Positions 16,622 to 25,369 are shown, counted from the first letter of the stretch. The stretch: 39,144 nucleotides of DNA from JAAYCU01 sp964401335 (GCA_964401335.1 CAYNYK010000043.1:1-39144); one strand, 5' to 3'. Program-made: numbers and translations. The notes: generated from the letters alone by a model not told the origin.

Positions 16622-17919
16622 AAGTGGATCAATCACGCGTACTGTATGAACGAGCCTGTCGGGTCGTACCCGGCGGCATCCATAGCAACATCCGCAAGGG
16701 CTGGCGTCCCGTGCCCATGTTCTACGATCGTGGCGAAGGGTCGCATGTTTGGGACGTGGATGGCAACGAGTACATCGATTATATCCTCGGCCAAGGCCCG
16801 TTGCTTCTCGGTCATTCACCCAAACCGGTGATCGAGGCCGTTCAACGCCAGGTGGAACGCGGCCTGATCTTCGCCGCCCAGACCATCGTCGAATTGGAAG
16901 CGGCGGAAAAGTTCCTCCAGTTGGTGCCCTGTGGCGAGATGGTTCGCTTTACCACCTCGGGTAGCGAGGCCGTGCAATATGCTTTGCGCCTGGCCCGGGG
17001 GATCACCGGCCGAACGAAAATCATGCGTTTCGAGGGCCACTACCACGGGTGGATCGACAACATTTTCTGGTCCAGCCCGCCGGCGCTGGATCGCGCCGGC
17101 CCGCGCGAAAAACCCGTCCCCGTTCCGTCTACAAAAGGGCAGGCACCCAGCGATGCGCAGAACCTGATTGTGCTACCCTGGAACGATCTTGATTTGGTTC
17201 GCCGCGCGTTTGAGCAAAACCCCGAACAGATCGCGGCGGTCATTACCGAGCCGATCATGTACAACAACGGCGGGATCATGCCCCGGCCGGGGTTTTTGCA
17301 GGGGCTGCGCGATCTGTGTACGAAATACGGAACTCTGCTGATTTTCGATGAGATTATCACCGGTTTTCGCGTCGCGTTGGGCGGGGCTCAGGAGTTGTTC
17401 GGCGTGACCGCCGACTTGGCCACCTATGCCAAGGCGATGGCCGCCGGTTTTCCGGTCAGCGCGCTGGCCGGCCGGGCGGAACTGATGCAGCCTTTCGGCG
17501 ATCTGTCCATCGTCCACGCCGGCACCTACAACAGCAATCCGCCATGTATGGCCGCCACCGTCGCCACCCTGGATATGCTTACGGCCAATGACGGCGCCTT
17601 ACTTAAACACGCCCATGACCTCGGTACCCAACTCATGGAGGGTATACGGGATATCGGTTGCAAGGCCGGGCAGAAGGTCAGCGTACGCGGTCATCCGTCG
17701 CTTTTCTTTGTGGCCTTTGACGAACCGGAGGAACCGACTGATTACCGTACCTTCGCGGCCCATTGGAATGTGGAAAAATACAATCGCTTCCTATGGGCCT
17801 TGCAGGAGCGCGGCTTGCGCGTTCCCTTGCGTGGTATCTGGTTTGTGTCCACCGCCCATACGCAGGAGGACGTGGACAAAACCCTGGCGGCCGTCGCCGA
17901 GTCCTTGCGGGAATTATAA
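16618..17919 (+). CDS. Class III (HemL-like) PLP-dependent aminotransferase
   Basis: This 433-residue protein resembles glutamate-1-semialdehyde 2,1-aminomutase and related class III aminotransferases. It has VPGGIHSNIRKGW (17-29), FTTSGSEAVQYALRLAR (111-127) and GHYHGW (140-145). FDEIITGFR (243-251, D244 binding the PLP nitrogen) and the PLP lysine K272 in ATYAKAMAAGFPVSALAG follow. The lysine context and the absence of the GGGLP signature make a true HemL unlikely. The place in a catabolic operon argues for amino-sugar or amino-acid chemistry instead. It overlaps the MocA-family gene by 4 bases. Start at ATG 16618 is fixed by this coupling and the family N-terminus. Confidence 0.9.
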   Translation: MKVDQSRVLYERACRVVPGGIHSNIRKGWRPVPMFYDRGEGSHVWDVDGNEYIDYILGQGPLLLGHSPKPVIEAVQRQVERGLIFAAQTIVELEAAEKFLQLVPCGEMVRFTTSGSEAVQYALRLARGITGRTKIMRFEGHYHGWIDNIFWSSPPALDRAGPREKPVPVPSTKGQAPSDAQNLIVLPWNDLDLVRRAFEQNPEQIAAVITEPIMYNNGGIMPRPGFLQGLRDLCTKYGTLLIFDEIITGFRVALGGAQELFGVTADLATYAKAMAAGFPVSALAGRAELMQPFGDLSIVHAGTYNSNPPCMAATVATLDMLTANDGALLKHAHDLGTQLMEGIRDIGCKAGQKVSVRGHPSLFFVAFDEPEEPTDYRTFAAHWNVEKYNRFLWALQERGLRVPLRGIWFVSTAHTQEDVDKTLAAVAESLREL

Positions 17920-17930
17920 GAGTGCGTCCC

Positions 17931-18668
17931 ATGATTATTGATAGTCATGTACATATCGGCACGGACTCATTTTTTCAGATCGATATCGATGCCGATCAAC
18001 TGGTCGAAACCGCGCACGCCGTCGGCTTTGACAGATTATTCATCACCCACCTGACCGCCCTTGAGTATGACCCCGTGGAAGGTAACAACGCCTGTGCCGC
18101 TGCCGTCGCCCGTTATCCTGATCTGTTTATCGGTTACGCCACCGTGCCTCTGCCGCATTTCGGGCGACCGGCGGTGGACGAGGTCCGCCGCTGCCATGAA
18201 AAGTATGGTTTCCGAGGTATCAAGACCTATTCCCGCCCGGAGTCCAGCATGGCTCCGATTCCCGAGAGCCTCCCGCTGTTCGAGCTGGCCGCCGACCTGA
18301 AAATGCCCGTGCTGGTGCATGCCACGCCGGAGGAGTGTGACTTCGTCTGTTCGCACGTGCCCGAGGCCTGGGTCAACATGGCCCACATGGGTGGTCATCC
18401 GTGGGCCTTGGGCGACTGGCACAAGGCCGTCGCTTATGCCCTTAGACACAAGAACCTTTTTCTCGACACGGCCAGCTCGCAGATCGACAACGGTATGCTG
18501 GAGTATGCCGTTGCCCGCGTCGGTGCCGAGCGCATTCTTTTCGGCAGCGATACGCCGCTGCTCGATCCGTGGGTACAGGCCGCCAAGGTGCACGGCGCGG
18601 ACCTCGATGACAACGCCAAGGCCTTGATTATGGGCGGGAACATGGCTCGGTTGCTGGAACTATCATGA
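17931..18668 (+). CDS. Amidohydrolase-2 family TIM-barrel hydrolase, metal site intact
   Basis: This 245-residue protein starts MIIDSHVHIG, with H6 and H8 the N-terminal metal ligands of the amidohydrolase-2 (ACMS decarboxylase-like) family. Further ligands are H130 (VLVHATPEE), H152 (MAHMGGHPW) and D207 (ILFGSDTPLLDP). Members hydrolyse or decarboxylate small cyclic or carboxylate substrates, including lactones. The frame is open upstream into the aminotransferase gene, but ATG 17931, 11 bases after the preceding stop, begins exactly at the family N-terminus. It overlaps the next gene by 4 bases (ATGA). The next gene encodes a relative that has lost most metal ligands, so the two may form one enzyme. 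Confidence 0.9.
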   Translation: MIIDSHVHIGTDSFFQIDIDADQLVETAHAVGFDRLFITHLTALEYDPVEGNNACAAAVARYPDLFIGYATVPLPHFGRPAVDEVRRCHEKYGFRGIKTYSRPESSMAPIPESLPLFELAADLKMPVLVHATPEECDFVCSHVPEAWVNMAHMGGHPWALGDWHKAVAYALRHKNLFLDTASSQIDNGMLEYAVARVGAERILFGSDTPLLDPWVQAAKVHGADLDDNAKALIMGGNMARLLELS

Positions 18669-19417
18669 AGAAATTCGACATCCACGCCTGGTTCGGCCAC
18701 TGGCCATGGTGGGATCTTTATCAGAAGACCCCCGAGGAATTGATCGCTCAGATGGACCGCCACGGTATCGCGCGGGCCGCCTGCATGAGCTTGCGCGGAG
18801 TGGTCGAGTGGCGGGGTGGAAGCGAGGAAACGCTGGCCGTCTGTCGCCGCTTTGCGGACCGCCTCCTGCCCGTCGTCACCGTTGCTCCCTGCCACGGTGG
18901 TGGGGGGGAGGCCTTTGAAAAGCTGATCGATCTCGGCGCAATCGGGGTTCGCCTCTATCCCTTCCAGCACAACTACAAGCTTCAGTTGGACTTCGTGGAC
19001 GAGATCTGTGCGGTCGCCGCTCGACGGCACGTTTTTGTTTGCATCCCCATCCGGATCATGAGTAGTTGGCGGTTTCCCACCCTGGAAGTCTTTGCCTTGG
19101 ATCCCATTATCGAGCGGCATCCGCAAACGACTTTCCTCATGAGCGGGATCAACTACGTGGCCGAGTTTGCCGCGCTTGTGCGGATGATGCGGAAGTACCC
19201 CAACGTCGTCTACGAACATTCCTGCCTGCAGGGCTATAAGGCCTTGGCCGCCCTGGTCGGATATGTCAGTGCCGAACGAGTTCTGTTCGGTACCGGTGCC
19301 TTGTTGCACAATCCCGCCTGCAATGTCGCCAAACTCGAAAGCGCCGAACTTACCGACGAGCAACGTCAAGCCGTCGCCCTCCAAAACGCTCACAGGTTGC
19401 TCGGATTGTCAGGTTAA
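18665..19417 (+). CDS. Amidohydrolase-2-like protein with degenerate metal site
   Basis: This 250-residue protein has the same fold signature as its neighbour: MKKFDIHAWFG at the start, GAIGVRLYPFQHN (91-103), and AERVLFGTGALLHNP near the end. However, the HxH motif is HAW (H7 kept, second His replaced by W9). The next His is replaced in FVCIPI, the HxGG motif is MSGIN, and FGSD has become FGTG. Almost all metal ligands are therefore gone. It may be a non-catalytic partner of the intact protein encoded just upstream, or a metal-independent enzyme. The ATGA overlap with the upstream gene suggests equimolar synthesis. It is the last gene of the operon. Confidence 0.88.
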   Translation: MKKFDIHAWFGHWPWWDLYQKTPEELIAQMDRHGIARAACMSLRGVVEWRGGSEETLAVCRRFADRLLPVVTVAPCHGGGGEAFEKLIDLGAIGVRLYPFQHNYKLQLDFVDEICAVAARRHVFVCIPIRIMSSWRFPTLEVFALDPIIERHPQTTFLMSGINYVAEFAALVRMMRKYPNVVYEHSCLQGYKALAALVGYVSAERVLFGTGALLHNPACNVAKLESAELTDEQRQAVALQNAHRLLGLSG

Positions 19418-19500
19418 ATGTCAGGTGCCTTCGCCCGAATCAGCCGAATCCACTCATAAAATAGGCATAAAATAGGGGATTTACCACTACGGGAAAATAG

Positions 19501-19528
19501 TTGGGATAAGGTAGAATAGATATATATT
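19501..19528 (+). promoter_or_regulatory. Candidate promoter for the 101-residue unknown gene
   Basis: TTGGGA (19501-19506), 16 bases, TATATT (19523-19528), about 30 bases before the ATG at 19559. Just upstream (about 19454-19477) CATAAAATAGG occurs twice in tandem. Confidence 0.4.
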
Positions 19529-19558
19529 TGTCGTGGAGACCCGGCGGAAGGGCTTGGC

Positions 19559-19864
19559 ATGGAAAAAGAAGTATGGATAGCTTTGGCGTGTGTATCCGCC
19601 TTGCCGGGTAACGACCAGCTTGCGACCGGCCAAGGCGCGTATGTTTACCTCCTGGCCCCGGTGGATAGTGACATGGAATTGCTTGTTCTTGCTCGCCGGA
19701 GGATGGCCGAAAGATATTTGCAGGTCAACCATCTCGAACAGGCCGAACCTTTCTCTTCGCACGAAGTCCAATACGAAGTCAGCGACAACCTTCGACATTT
19801 GGCCGAGCAAGCCCGGATTTCGGGCGAGTTACAAGTCGGCGCACTTTGCCCTTTCGACGCGTGA
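19559..19864 (+). CDS. Hypothetical 101-residue protein
   Basis: I do not recognise a family. The frame opens MEKEVWIALACVSALPGN and has a plausible ribosome site (GGAAGGG, about eight bases upstream) and promoter. Codon use and composition look like a real gene: a mixed alpha/beta pattern, an acidic overall character and no membrane segment (one short hydrophobic stretch, YVYLLAPV). The central part DMELLVLARRRMAERYLQVNHLEQAEPF is probably helical. It stands alone between the symporter operon and a non-coding repeat island. A function cannot be suggested. Confidence 0.6.
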   Translation: MEKEVWIALACVSALPGNDQLATGQGAYVYLLAPVDSDMELLVLARRRMAERYLQVNHLEQAEPFSSHEVQYEVSDNLRHLAEQARISGELQVGALCPFDA

Positions 19865-19968
19865 ATTTCATATTACATGACCTTGGTTCGTCCTTATCCC
19901 GGATGATTCACCACGGCCCTCCGCTCGGCCCGAGTCGGATTCATGACCGAGGGCGGCCATGAGCTCCC

Positions 19969-20022
19969 GTCGAGAGCCTCTCTTCGAGTCCGAGCCTCTC
20001 GTTCGACCTGGAGGCTCTCGAC
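19969..20022. repeat. Inverted-repeat element A
   Basis: GTCGAGAGCCTC (19969-19980) and GAGGCTCTCGAC (20011-20022) are a perfect 12-base inverted repeat around 30 bases. The pairing goes on outward after one mismatch with CTCC/GGAG. More weakly, it continues through CGGCCCG-containing arms to about 19918 and 20066. The loop repeats GAGCCTCTC. No reading frame of note lies inside. Confidence 0.65.
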
Positions 20023-20213
20023 AGGAGAGTCAAGGGCCGGGCCGAATGGAGGTCACGGAGAGCCCCACCTGGCCTCCGCCGTGGCGAGCACGGAGAAAAG
20101 ATGAAATAAGGACGCAGGCGAGGTGCACCTGATTCCGGATACACGCACCCTGTCCAAACCATCGCTCACTTTGTTTTCTAATAACTCTAACTTTCTGCGT
20201 GATCCCCGTGGAC

Positions 20214-20387
20214 TCCGTGGTAAAACCAATGAATAATGCGGTTTATGCGAACGCAAGTCATCGATGGGTTATGCAACCCCTGCGATGGTTATATTCGCTG
20301 GATGTCCGGACGTTTTCGAATGTGGTGAGGCGAAAGGACACGCGTGTAGTGCGCCAACCCGGCTTATTTATCGGGTTTTACCACGGA
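20214..20387. repeat. Inverted-repeat element B (174 bases)
   Basis: TCCGTGGTAAAACC (20214-20227) recurs inverted as GGTTTTACCACGGA (20374-20387), 14 of 14 bases. The pairing continues inward imperfectly (GAATAATGCGG against AAATAAGCCGG). The size and end structure are those of a small non-coding mobile element or a folded RNA. The short frames inside it have no protein-like character. Confidence 0.6.
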
Positions 20388-20709
20388 AACCCGCCCAGGC
20401 TAAGCAAGGCTGGCCTCCGTGTTGAATGATCCGGGTTATGACATGCGTTTTGAAGCCGACGGCCAATACGCCTTCGCCGCGCGCATTCAATACACCGGTT
20501 TCCGACGCAGGCATTATTACGGCAAATATCGCATGGTGCTGGATCCATAGGGGCATTCTCGGTCCGAATGAGACAAAAAATTTACGCAACCCCAAAAAAA
20601 AGATGCCAATACCGTGACCGTTTGATGCGTCGCCGTTCCTTTGATAGTAATAATATTCAAGCGGAAACGACTTTATGAAAAAAATTTCTTTTCAGTAAAA
20701 TAGCCTTAA

Positions 20710-20823
20710 CTGGAGTTTTGCAAAGTCGTCCTAAAACCGCCTCCTTGGGGGTGTTGACCCGTGCTGACGGGGGGCAAAAACGAGGGTCAGGATATCCACC
20801 GAGGGCATTTTGCAAAACTCCAG
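20710..20823. repeat. Inverted-repeat element C (114 bases)
   Basis: CTGGAGTTTTGCAAA (20710-20724) recurs inverted as TTTGCAAAACTCCAG (20809-20823), 15 of 15. TTAA lies at or near both outer ends. A nested pair, TGACCC and GGGTCA, lies inside. The element is non-coding. Confidence 0.65.
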
Positions 20824-20844
20824 CGTTAATTTGAAAAAATAAGG

Positions 20845-21108
20845 CTCTTCAGCAGAATCTGTGGGTGGAATTGGGGCTCCGCCCCAAGCCCTGGGATTTT
20901 TGAGGCATGGCTCCGGTGTTCCAAAGGCAGCAAACACGGGTGTTTTTGTGGGGGAAGACCATGTTGCACCCCCGACCAACACCGCCCAATACCCGTGTGG
21001 AAAGTGAACTCGGAAATCCCGTGTAGACAGAAAGCATGAAAAAGCCCATGGATACGGATGTTTCAGCGCCTCAAAGGGTCAAAACGACCCACAGATTCTG
21101 CTGAGGAG
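20845..21108. repeat. Inverted-repeat element D (264 bases), MITE-like
   Basis: The 22 bases at 20845-20866 (core TCAGCAGAATCTGTGGGT) recur inverted at 21087-21108 with one mismatch. The interior holds a perfect hairpin, TTGGGGC-TCC-GCCCCAA (20871-20887), and no credible gene. The 7-mer AAAATAA sits two or three bases outside each end (20836-20842 and 21112-21118), like a target-site duplication, although such A/T-rich sequence could be chance. Terminal inverted repeats plus a non-coding core suggest a miniature transposable element. Confidence 0.65.
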
Positions 21109-21274
21109 GCGAAAATAATATCCTTTTGAAGTATCCGTCGTTTGTATGAACGCATAAATACTCTCAAGATCGCAAGAACGCACATTGTTATGCATAAAGC
21201 CACTTCTCTTTAGCATTTTTGAGACGCGATTTCGCTGGCCTCGAGGAAAATTAGCGTGAAAAGGTGATAAAACC

Positions 21275-21303
21275 TTGATTATCTGACTAAAATGTGATAG
21301 ACT
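21275..21303 (+). promoter_or_regulatory. Candidate promoter for the 1185-residue secreted protein
   Basis: TTGATT (21275-21280), 17 bases, TAGACT (21298-21303): moderate matches. It would give a leader of about 310 bases before the ATG at 21621. Confidence 0.3.
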
Positions 21304-21531
21304 GAAATTGAACCGCCTTAATACCGATAGTGATGGTAAGAGTCGCCCAGTAGCCAGTAGAAATACGCCCATAAAAAGGCAACGATCTTCCCAGGGTCAT
21401 CGATAGAGTGGTGTGCTCCGGAAATACCCCCGATTTATATCCGGATAAGGAAGAATCAGGGCTTAATGTTACAGGTCGAAGCTTAATGGTTAAAGTCACG
21501 GAGCGTGGACGATTGCCGGAACAAGTAATAC

Positions 21532-21560
21532 GCCCGCGGGCGAGCGTATCGCCCGCAGGC
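21532..21560 (+). other. Strong GC-rich hairpin in the leader of the 1185-residue protein gene
   Basis: GCCCGCGGGCGA (21532-21543) and TCGCCCGCAGGC (21549-21560) pair in 11 of 12 positions around a 5-base loop. It ends 60 bases before the ATG. With no T run after it, a role in mRNA stability or attenuation is as likely as termination. Confidence 0.5.
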
Positions 21561-21620
21561 GCACATGCGCGGAACGTTGCGGAAACGGATTCTTCATTTC
21601 TCACAAAAGGAGGACGAAAA

Positions 21621-24600
21621 ATGTTAGGAAAAAGGTATCTGGCTTGTTTGATGGCGATTCTGTTGGCCGGTGCGGCCACGGATGCCATGGGCCAGTATTT
21701 TAAGGCCCAATGGACCATCAACTATTATGAAATGCTGGTCTCCCCCGACGTTGACGGAAGACCCGGTTATTGGTCTCGCAAGGGTACTGAATATAATCCC
21801 TGTCGCATTTGGGGCGACGGCTTCGGCGACAAGGCCGCCGGCGATTTTGATGCGCCGATCAACGCCGGCCTGCAGGGCGACGGAACGGCCCGCTTCGTGG
21901 ACACCGGGGCTAACGGGAGCGATGGTTTCGCCGCCTTCTGGAACGGAGCACGCGGCAGCATTTACATGCGGGTTAAGGTGAATGCCGGCCCGACAGGTAC
22001 TCCCGGGGCCTACACTATGTTCGTTCGGACAGGCGACCCAAGCATCGGTATTGCTATTGCCTTGGACACCGACGGGATTCGGCTGATCAACCAGTCGGGG
22101 ACTGTCCTCGGTAGCTGGTCCGGGGCACTGAATGATGACTGGCACATCCTGCGTATTCAGGTGGACAACCGGACGGCCATAACCGGTTTGACCGGTAATT
22201 ATTGCCGGGTCTTCGTGGACAGTGTCAGCGACCGGACGCCTGATGAAGCGGACATCAACTGGACGTTAATGAACGTAAATCCCAACAACGCCTATTATGG
22301 TGACGATGCGCCCATCGATGCAAACTGGACTGGGTTTTGGCAATTGATGGGAGCCGATGCGAACGTCACCGGTTGCGATATCCTCGTGGACTGGATACGG
22401 GTGACGGGATCCGATGATAATTTGGTTCCCGGCGAAGGAGATCTCAGCGGGGCCCATCCGCACGGCCTGCACCCGCCACAGGAGTATCGGCTCTGGGACA
22501 AACCCTGCGACCACTTCGTCTATCCGCATTATGTTACCAACATGACGATGGAGGAAGGGGGGACCGCCGCTTCTCCGGAAAAGGTCAAGTTCCAGATCAT
22601 CAATACCAGCTATAACAATCCAAACACGATGCCATACACGGTCATCGAGTGCGACAGCGCCGGCAACCCGACGGATCATGCCTGGCTTAAACTTGTGGAT
22701 GGAGTCGGTGCCGCCAAGAGCGGTGGAACCCTGAGCGCCGCCCAAGGCTCACTGGATACCGTGTACGCGACCCTGGATTCGGGCGCCAGCGCCCTCGCCC
22801 CGGGTACGTACAGCGCGTATATCAAGTTTACGGAAAGCTGCACGGCGCCGGTGGTACCGGGTATCAAGGTCAGCAACATCTACGGCCTGGAGACCAACGA
22901 GATGGGATTCACCACCTCGTTTACCGTGGTACTCAAGTCCCAGCCGACTGCCGATGTGGTCATCGGAATCAGCAGCAGCAATCTTTCCGAGGGGACGGTG
23001 GACAAGTCCAGCCTGACTTTTACCTCGTCCGACTGGTCCACACCGCAGACCGTGACCATCACCGGCGTGGACGACGGCAACGCTACCGACGGCCCACAGT
23101 GGTATACCATTGTCACTGCCCCGGCGGTCAGTGCGGATGCGAATTACAACGGAATGGATGCGGATGACGTTCTTGTGCGAAACAACGATAAGCAACCCGG
23201 TATTACCATCAGCCCCATGTATGAATTGGAGACGAGCGAAAACGGGGGCACCGCCCAGGTCAAGGCCATGCTCAATACCTCGCCGGTGAGCGGCACTGGT
23301 TATTACGTGAGAATAAGGTTCGACTGGTTCGGGGACAAGTCCGAAGTTGCCTTGAGCGCTGAGGATCTATATTTCACTGCGGCCAATTGGACCACTCCCC
23401 AGATACTGACGCTTACGGGTCTGGATGATTCCTGGGATGATGGGGATATTATTGTTTATCAGGACAGGTTGGCCACGGCCAGCGGTGGTTATACCGATCC
23501 GAACTACCACGGTAAGCAATGGTATGAACGTTGGTTAACCATAACCAATCTTGATAATGACCCGACCATTCGCCGGATCGACCTAGTGGTCAAGGATCCG
23601 GACCTGTACCAGGTCTGGGAATATTGCGGCGACGTGCCGCCCATTGAGGCGGACTCGGCCGGCCCGGGCCTGCGGTTCCGAAAGTGGGGCATGGATAACA
23701 GTGGGGTTCCGGTCGGGGGTAAAAACTCAGGAACAGTAGAGGACGAAAACAGCTTTGTCGATGGTACGGTGGTCACTGATCCTGATGCATGGAACGGAAA
23801 GGCTTTCCGGATTTATGACGCGGTTGCGGATGCCGATAACCGGTGCATGTATCAGAGCGACGACAATGCGGGAACCAACGACGTCGCGGGTGTTCCGCAA
23901 CTGAATAAATACGTCGGTGGAACGGCCGTCGCCCGGCTGAAGGTGGTCGATTCGACCGGTTACGCTGTCAACCGGAAATTGGGTCTTTTCGTTACTGGTC
24001 CAGCCTATGAGTGGCCGGAAGCCACGACTAAAAATATGGCGGATACCTGGGCCTCCATTGCCTATCGTTCGGTCCAGGATGACAACGTCGTCCTCGACGG
24101 CTTCCGAAGAAATGTCGGATTTCTGGATGGTGACAAAGTCGTGGACGGCAGCCAGGATTACCATATCCTCCGCGTGGCGGTAGTGGCCGGTAACAACGAC
24201 AACTACCAGGATGACCAGATAGACGGCAACGGAAGAGGTAATGCCGTGCCAAGGTTCAATACCTACGGACGCCGGGTCACCATGTGGTATGATGAAGGCG
24301 CTACCCCCGTGGTTGATGTCGTCAATACGATCCAGGCTTCAGAAGCGCATAATTACACGGGCAATTACAATGGCTTTAAGTTCGGTGTCTATGACCGGAA
24401 TATCACCTACGACATTTATTACGACTGGGTGACCTTTACCAACGCCGGGGCCTTCGGACCCGGTGAGGAAAACGCGGTCATCGGACGCAGTCTGGTCCCG
24501 ACCAGTACCCGTTGCCAACCCTGCAACGCCATACTTCCGCCGGATGCGGATAAGGACGGCGACGTCGATCAGGATGACTTCGCCCAGTTCCAGGCCTGTT

Positions 24601-25178
24601 ACAGTGCCGATCAGAACTATCCGACCGAACTGGGGAACTGTAACTGCTTCGATTCCGATGGTAGTGGCAAGATCGACGCGGATGATTTTGCGGCGTTTAC
24701 CGCTTGCGCGACCGGCCCGGGAATTCCGGTGAACCTGACCACGGCCCCGGATTGTCCGAACTTGTTGCTGGATAGTTGGGAGGCGAACAGCGGATCGCTC
24801 GGGCATCTGTGTGGTTCATTGCTCGCTCCTGATGATTGGCGGTGCACAACCGATCTTACGCCTCTGCCCTGCTATATGAGCTACGGGCCTTATGTGCGTA
24901 CGCCGGTCGGCAATTATGTTGCTCGGTTCCACCTGGCCATCGACGATATTTCCGGCGATGACGATGACATTTGCGTGCTCGATGTTTTCGACGCGGATGA
25001 TCATGTGCAACTCGCCGCGATCGTCGTAACCCGGTTGGATTTCACGGCGGCTAATGAGTGGCAGGCATTTGATGTCCCCTTTGTGAGTTCGGTTGCCAAT
25101 CACCGCGCCGAGTTCCGGGTCCAATACAGCGGCAATGCGCAGTTGGATCTGGATAAGATCGAATTGCTCAGGCAATAA
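21621..25178 (+). CDS. Large secreted multidomain protein with LamG-like, Calx-beta-like and internal dockerin-like domains
   Basis: This 1185-residue protein starts at ATG 21621 after a strong AAAGGAGG site; the frame runs on upstream, but without signal-peptide character. A signal peptide is followed by a LamG/concanavalin-like domain (about 25-265, GTARFVDTGANGSDGFAAF). A BACON-like domain (about 300-410) and two Calx-beta-like repeats (about 414-523 and 524-647, with SSLTFTSSDWSTPQTVTITG) come next. A second jelly-roll-like region (about 654-953, EYCGDVPPIEADSAGPGLRF) precedes a dockerin-like domain (about 973-1046, DADKDGDVDQDDFAQF and DSDGSGKIDADDF). A C-terminal beta domain (1049-1185) ends in LDKIELLRQ and is galactose-binding-like. 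No catalytic site is recognised. A shorter paralogue lies just downstream. A role in adhesion or carbohydrate binding is inference. Confidence 0.85.
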   Translation: MLGKRYLACLMAILLAGAATDAMGQYFKAQWTINYYEMLVSPDVDGRPGYWSRKGTEYNPCRIWGDGFGDKAAGDFDAPINAGLQGDGTARFVDTGANGSDGFAAFWNGARGSIYMRVKVNAGPTGTPGAYTMFVRTGDPSIGIAIALDTDGIRLINQSGTVLGSWSGALNDDWHILRIQVDNRTAITGLTGNYCRVFVDSVSDRTPDEADINWTLMNVNPNNAYYGDDAPIDANWTGFWQLMGADANVTGCDILVDWIRVTGSDDNLVPGEGDLSGAHPHGLHPPQEYRLWDKPCDHFVYPHYVTNMTMEEGGTAASPEKVKFQIINTSYNNPNTMPYTVIECDSAGNPTDHAWLKLVDGVGAAKSGGTLSAAQGSLDTVYATLDSGASALAPGTYSAYIKFTESCTAPVVPGIKVSNIYGLETNEMGFTTSFTVVLKSQPTADVVIGISSSNLSEGTVDKSSLTFTSSDWSTPQTVTITGVDDGNATDGPQWYTIVTAPAVSADANYNGMDADDVLVRNNDKQPGITISPMYELETSENGGTAQVKAMLNTSPVSGTGYYVRIRFDWFGDKSEVALSAEDLYFTAANWTTPQILTLTGLDDSWDDGDIIVYQDRLATASGGYTDPNYHGKQWYERWLTITNLDNDPTIRRIDLVVKDPDLYQVWEYCGDVPPIEADSAGPGLRFRKWGMDNSGVPVGGKNSGTVEDENSFVDGTVVTDPDAWNGKAFRIYDAVADADNRCMYQSDDNAGTNDVAGVPQLNKYVGGTAVARLKVVDSTGYAVNRKLGLFVTGPAYEWPEATTKNMADTWASIAYRSVQDDNVVLDGFRRNVGFLDGDKVVDGSQDYHILRVAVVAGNNDNYQDDQIDGNGRGNAVPRFNTYGRRVTMWYDEGATPVVDVVNTIQASEAHNYTGNYNGFKFGVYDRNITYDIYYDWVTFTNAGAFGPGEENAVIGRSLVPTSTRCQPCNAILPPDADKDGDVDQDDFAQFQACYSADQNYPTELGNCNCFDSDGSGKIDADDFAAFTACATGPGIPVNLTTAPDCPNLLLDSWEANSGSLGHLCGSLLAPDDWRCTTDLTPLPCYMSYGPYVRTPVGNYVARFHLAIDDISGDDDDICVLDVFDADDHVQLAAIVVTRLDFTAANEWQAFDVPFVSSVANHRAEFRVQYSGNAQLDLDKIELLRQ

Positions 25179-25212
25179 CCGTTCGCGGTAAGTCATTTAG
25201 CTGAGTCCTCCA

Positions 25213-25246
25213 AACAGGGGAACGGCCATCGGGTCGTTCCCCTGTT
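25213..25246 (+). terminator. Terminator after the 1185-residue protein gene
   Basis: AACAGGGGAACG (25213-25224) and CGTTCCCCTGTT (25235-25246) form a perfect 12-base-pair stem with a 10-base loop, 35 bases after the stop. The T run that follows is weak (TCCGTTTA). Confidence 0.65.
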
Positions 25247-25369
25247 CCGTTTACACACCAAGCCTGCCGGACCGCCCGGCGGTTTTCGACGGCCCGAAAT
25301 CGCATATCCCTCTATGATCCAGATTACCCTGCCCCCGGGTTGCATCCCCCAAAAAAACGGCGATGGGTG

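Noticed and set aside
20731..21049. Minus-strand frames inside inverted-repeat elements C and D
   Set aside because: They read through the inverted repeats and the GGGGC-TCC-GCCCC hairpin; composition is not protein-like and they have no ribosome site.
21079..21372. 97-codon minus-strand frame
   Set aside because: It crosses one end of element D and an AT-rich stretch, with no recognisable motif or ribosome site.
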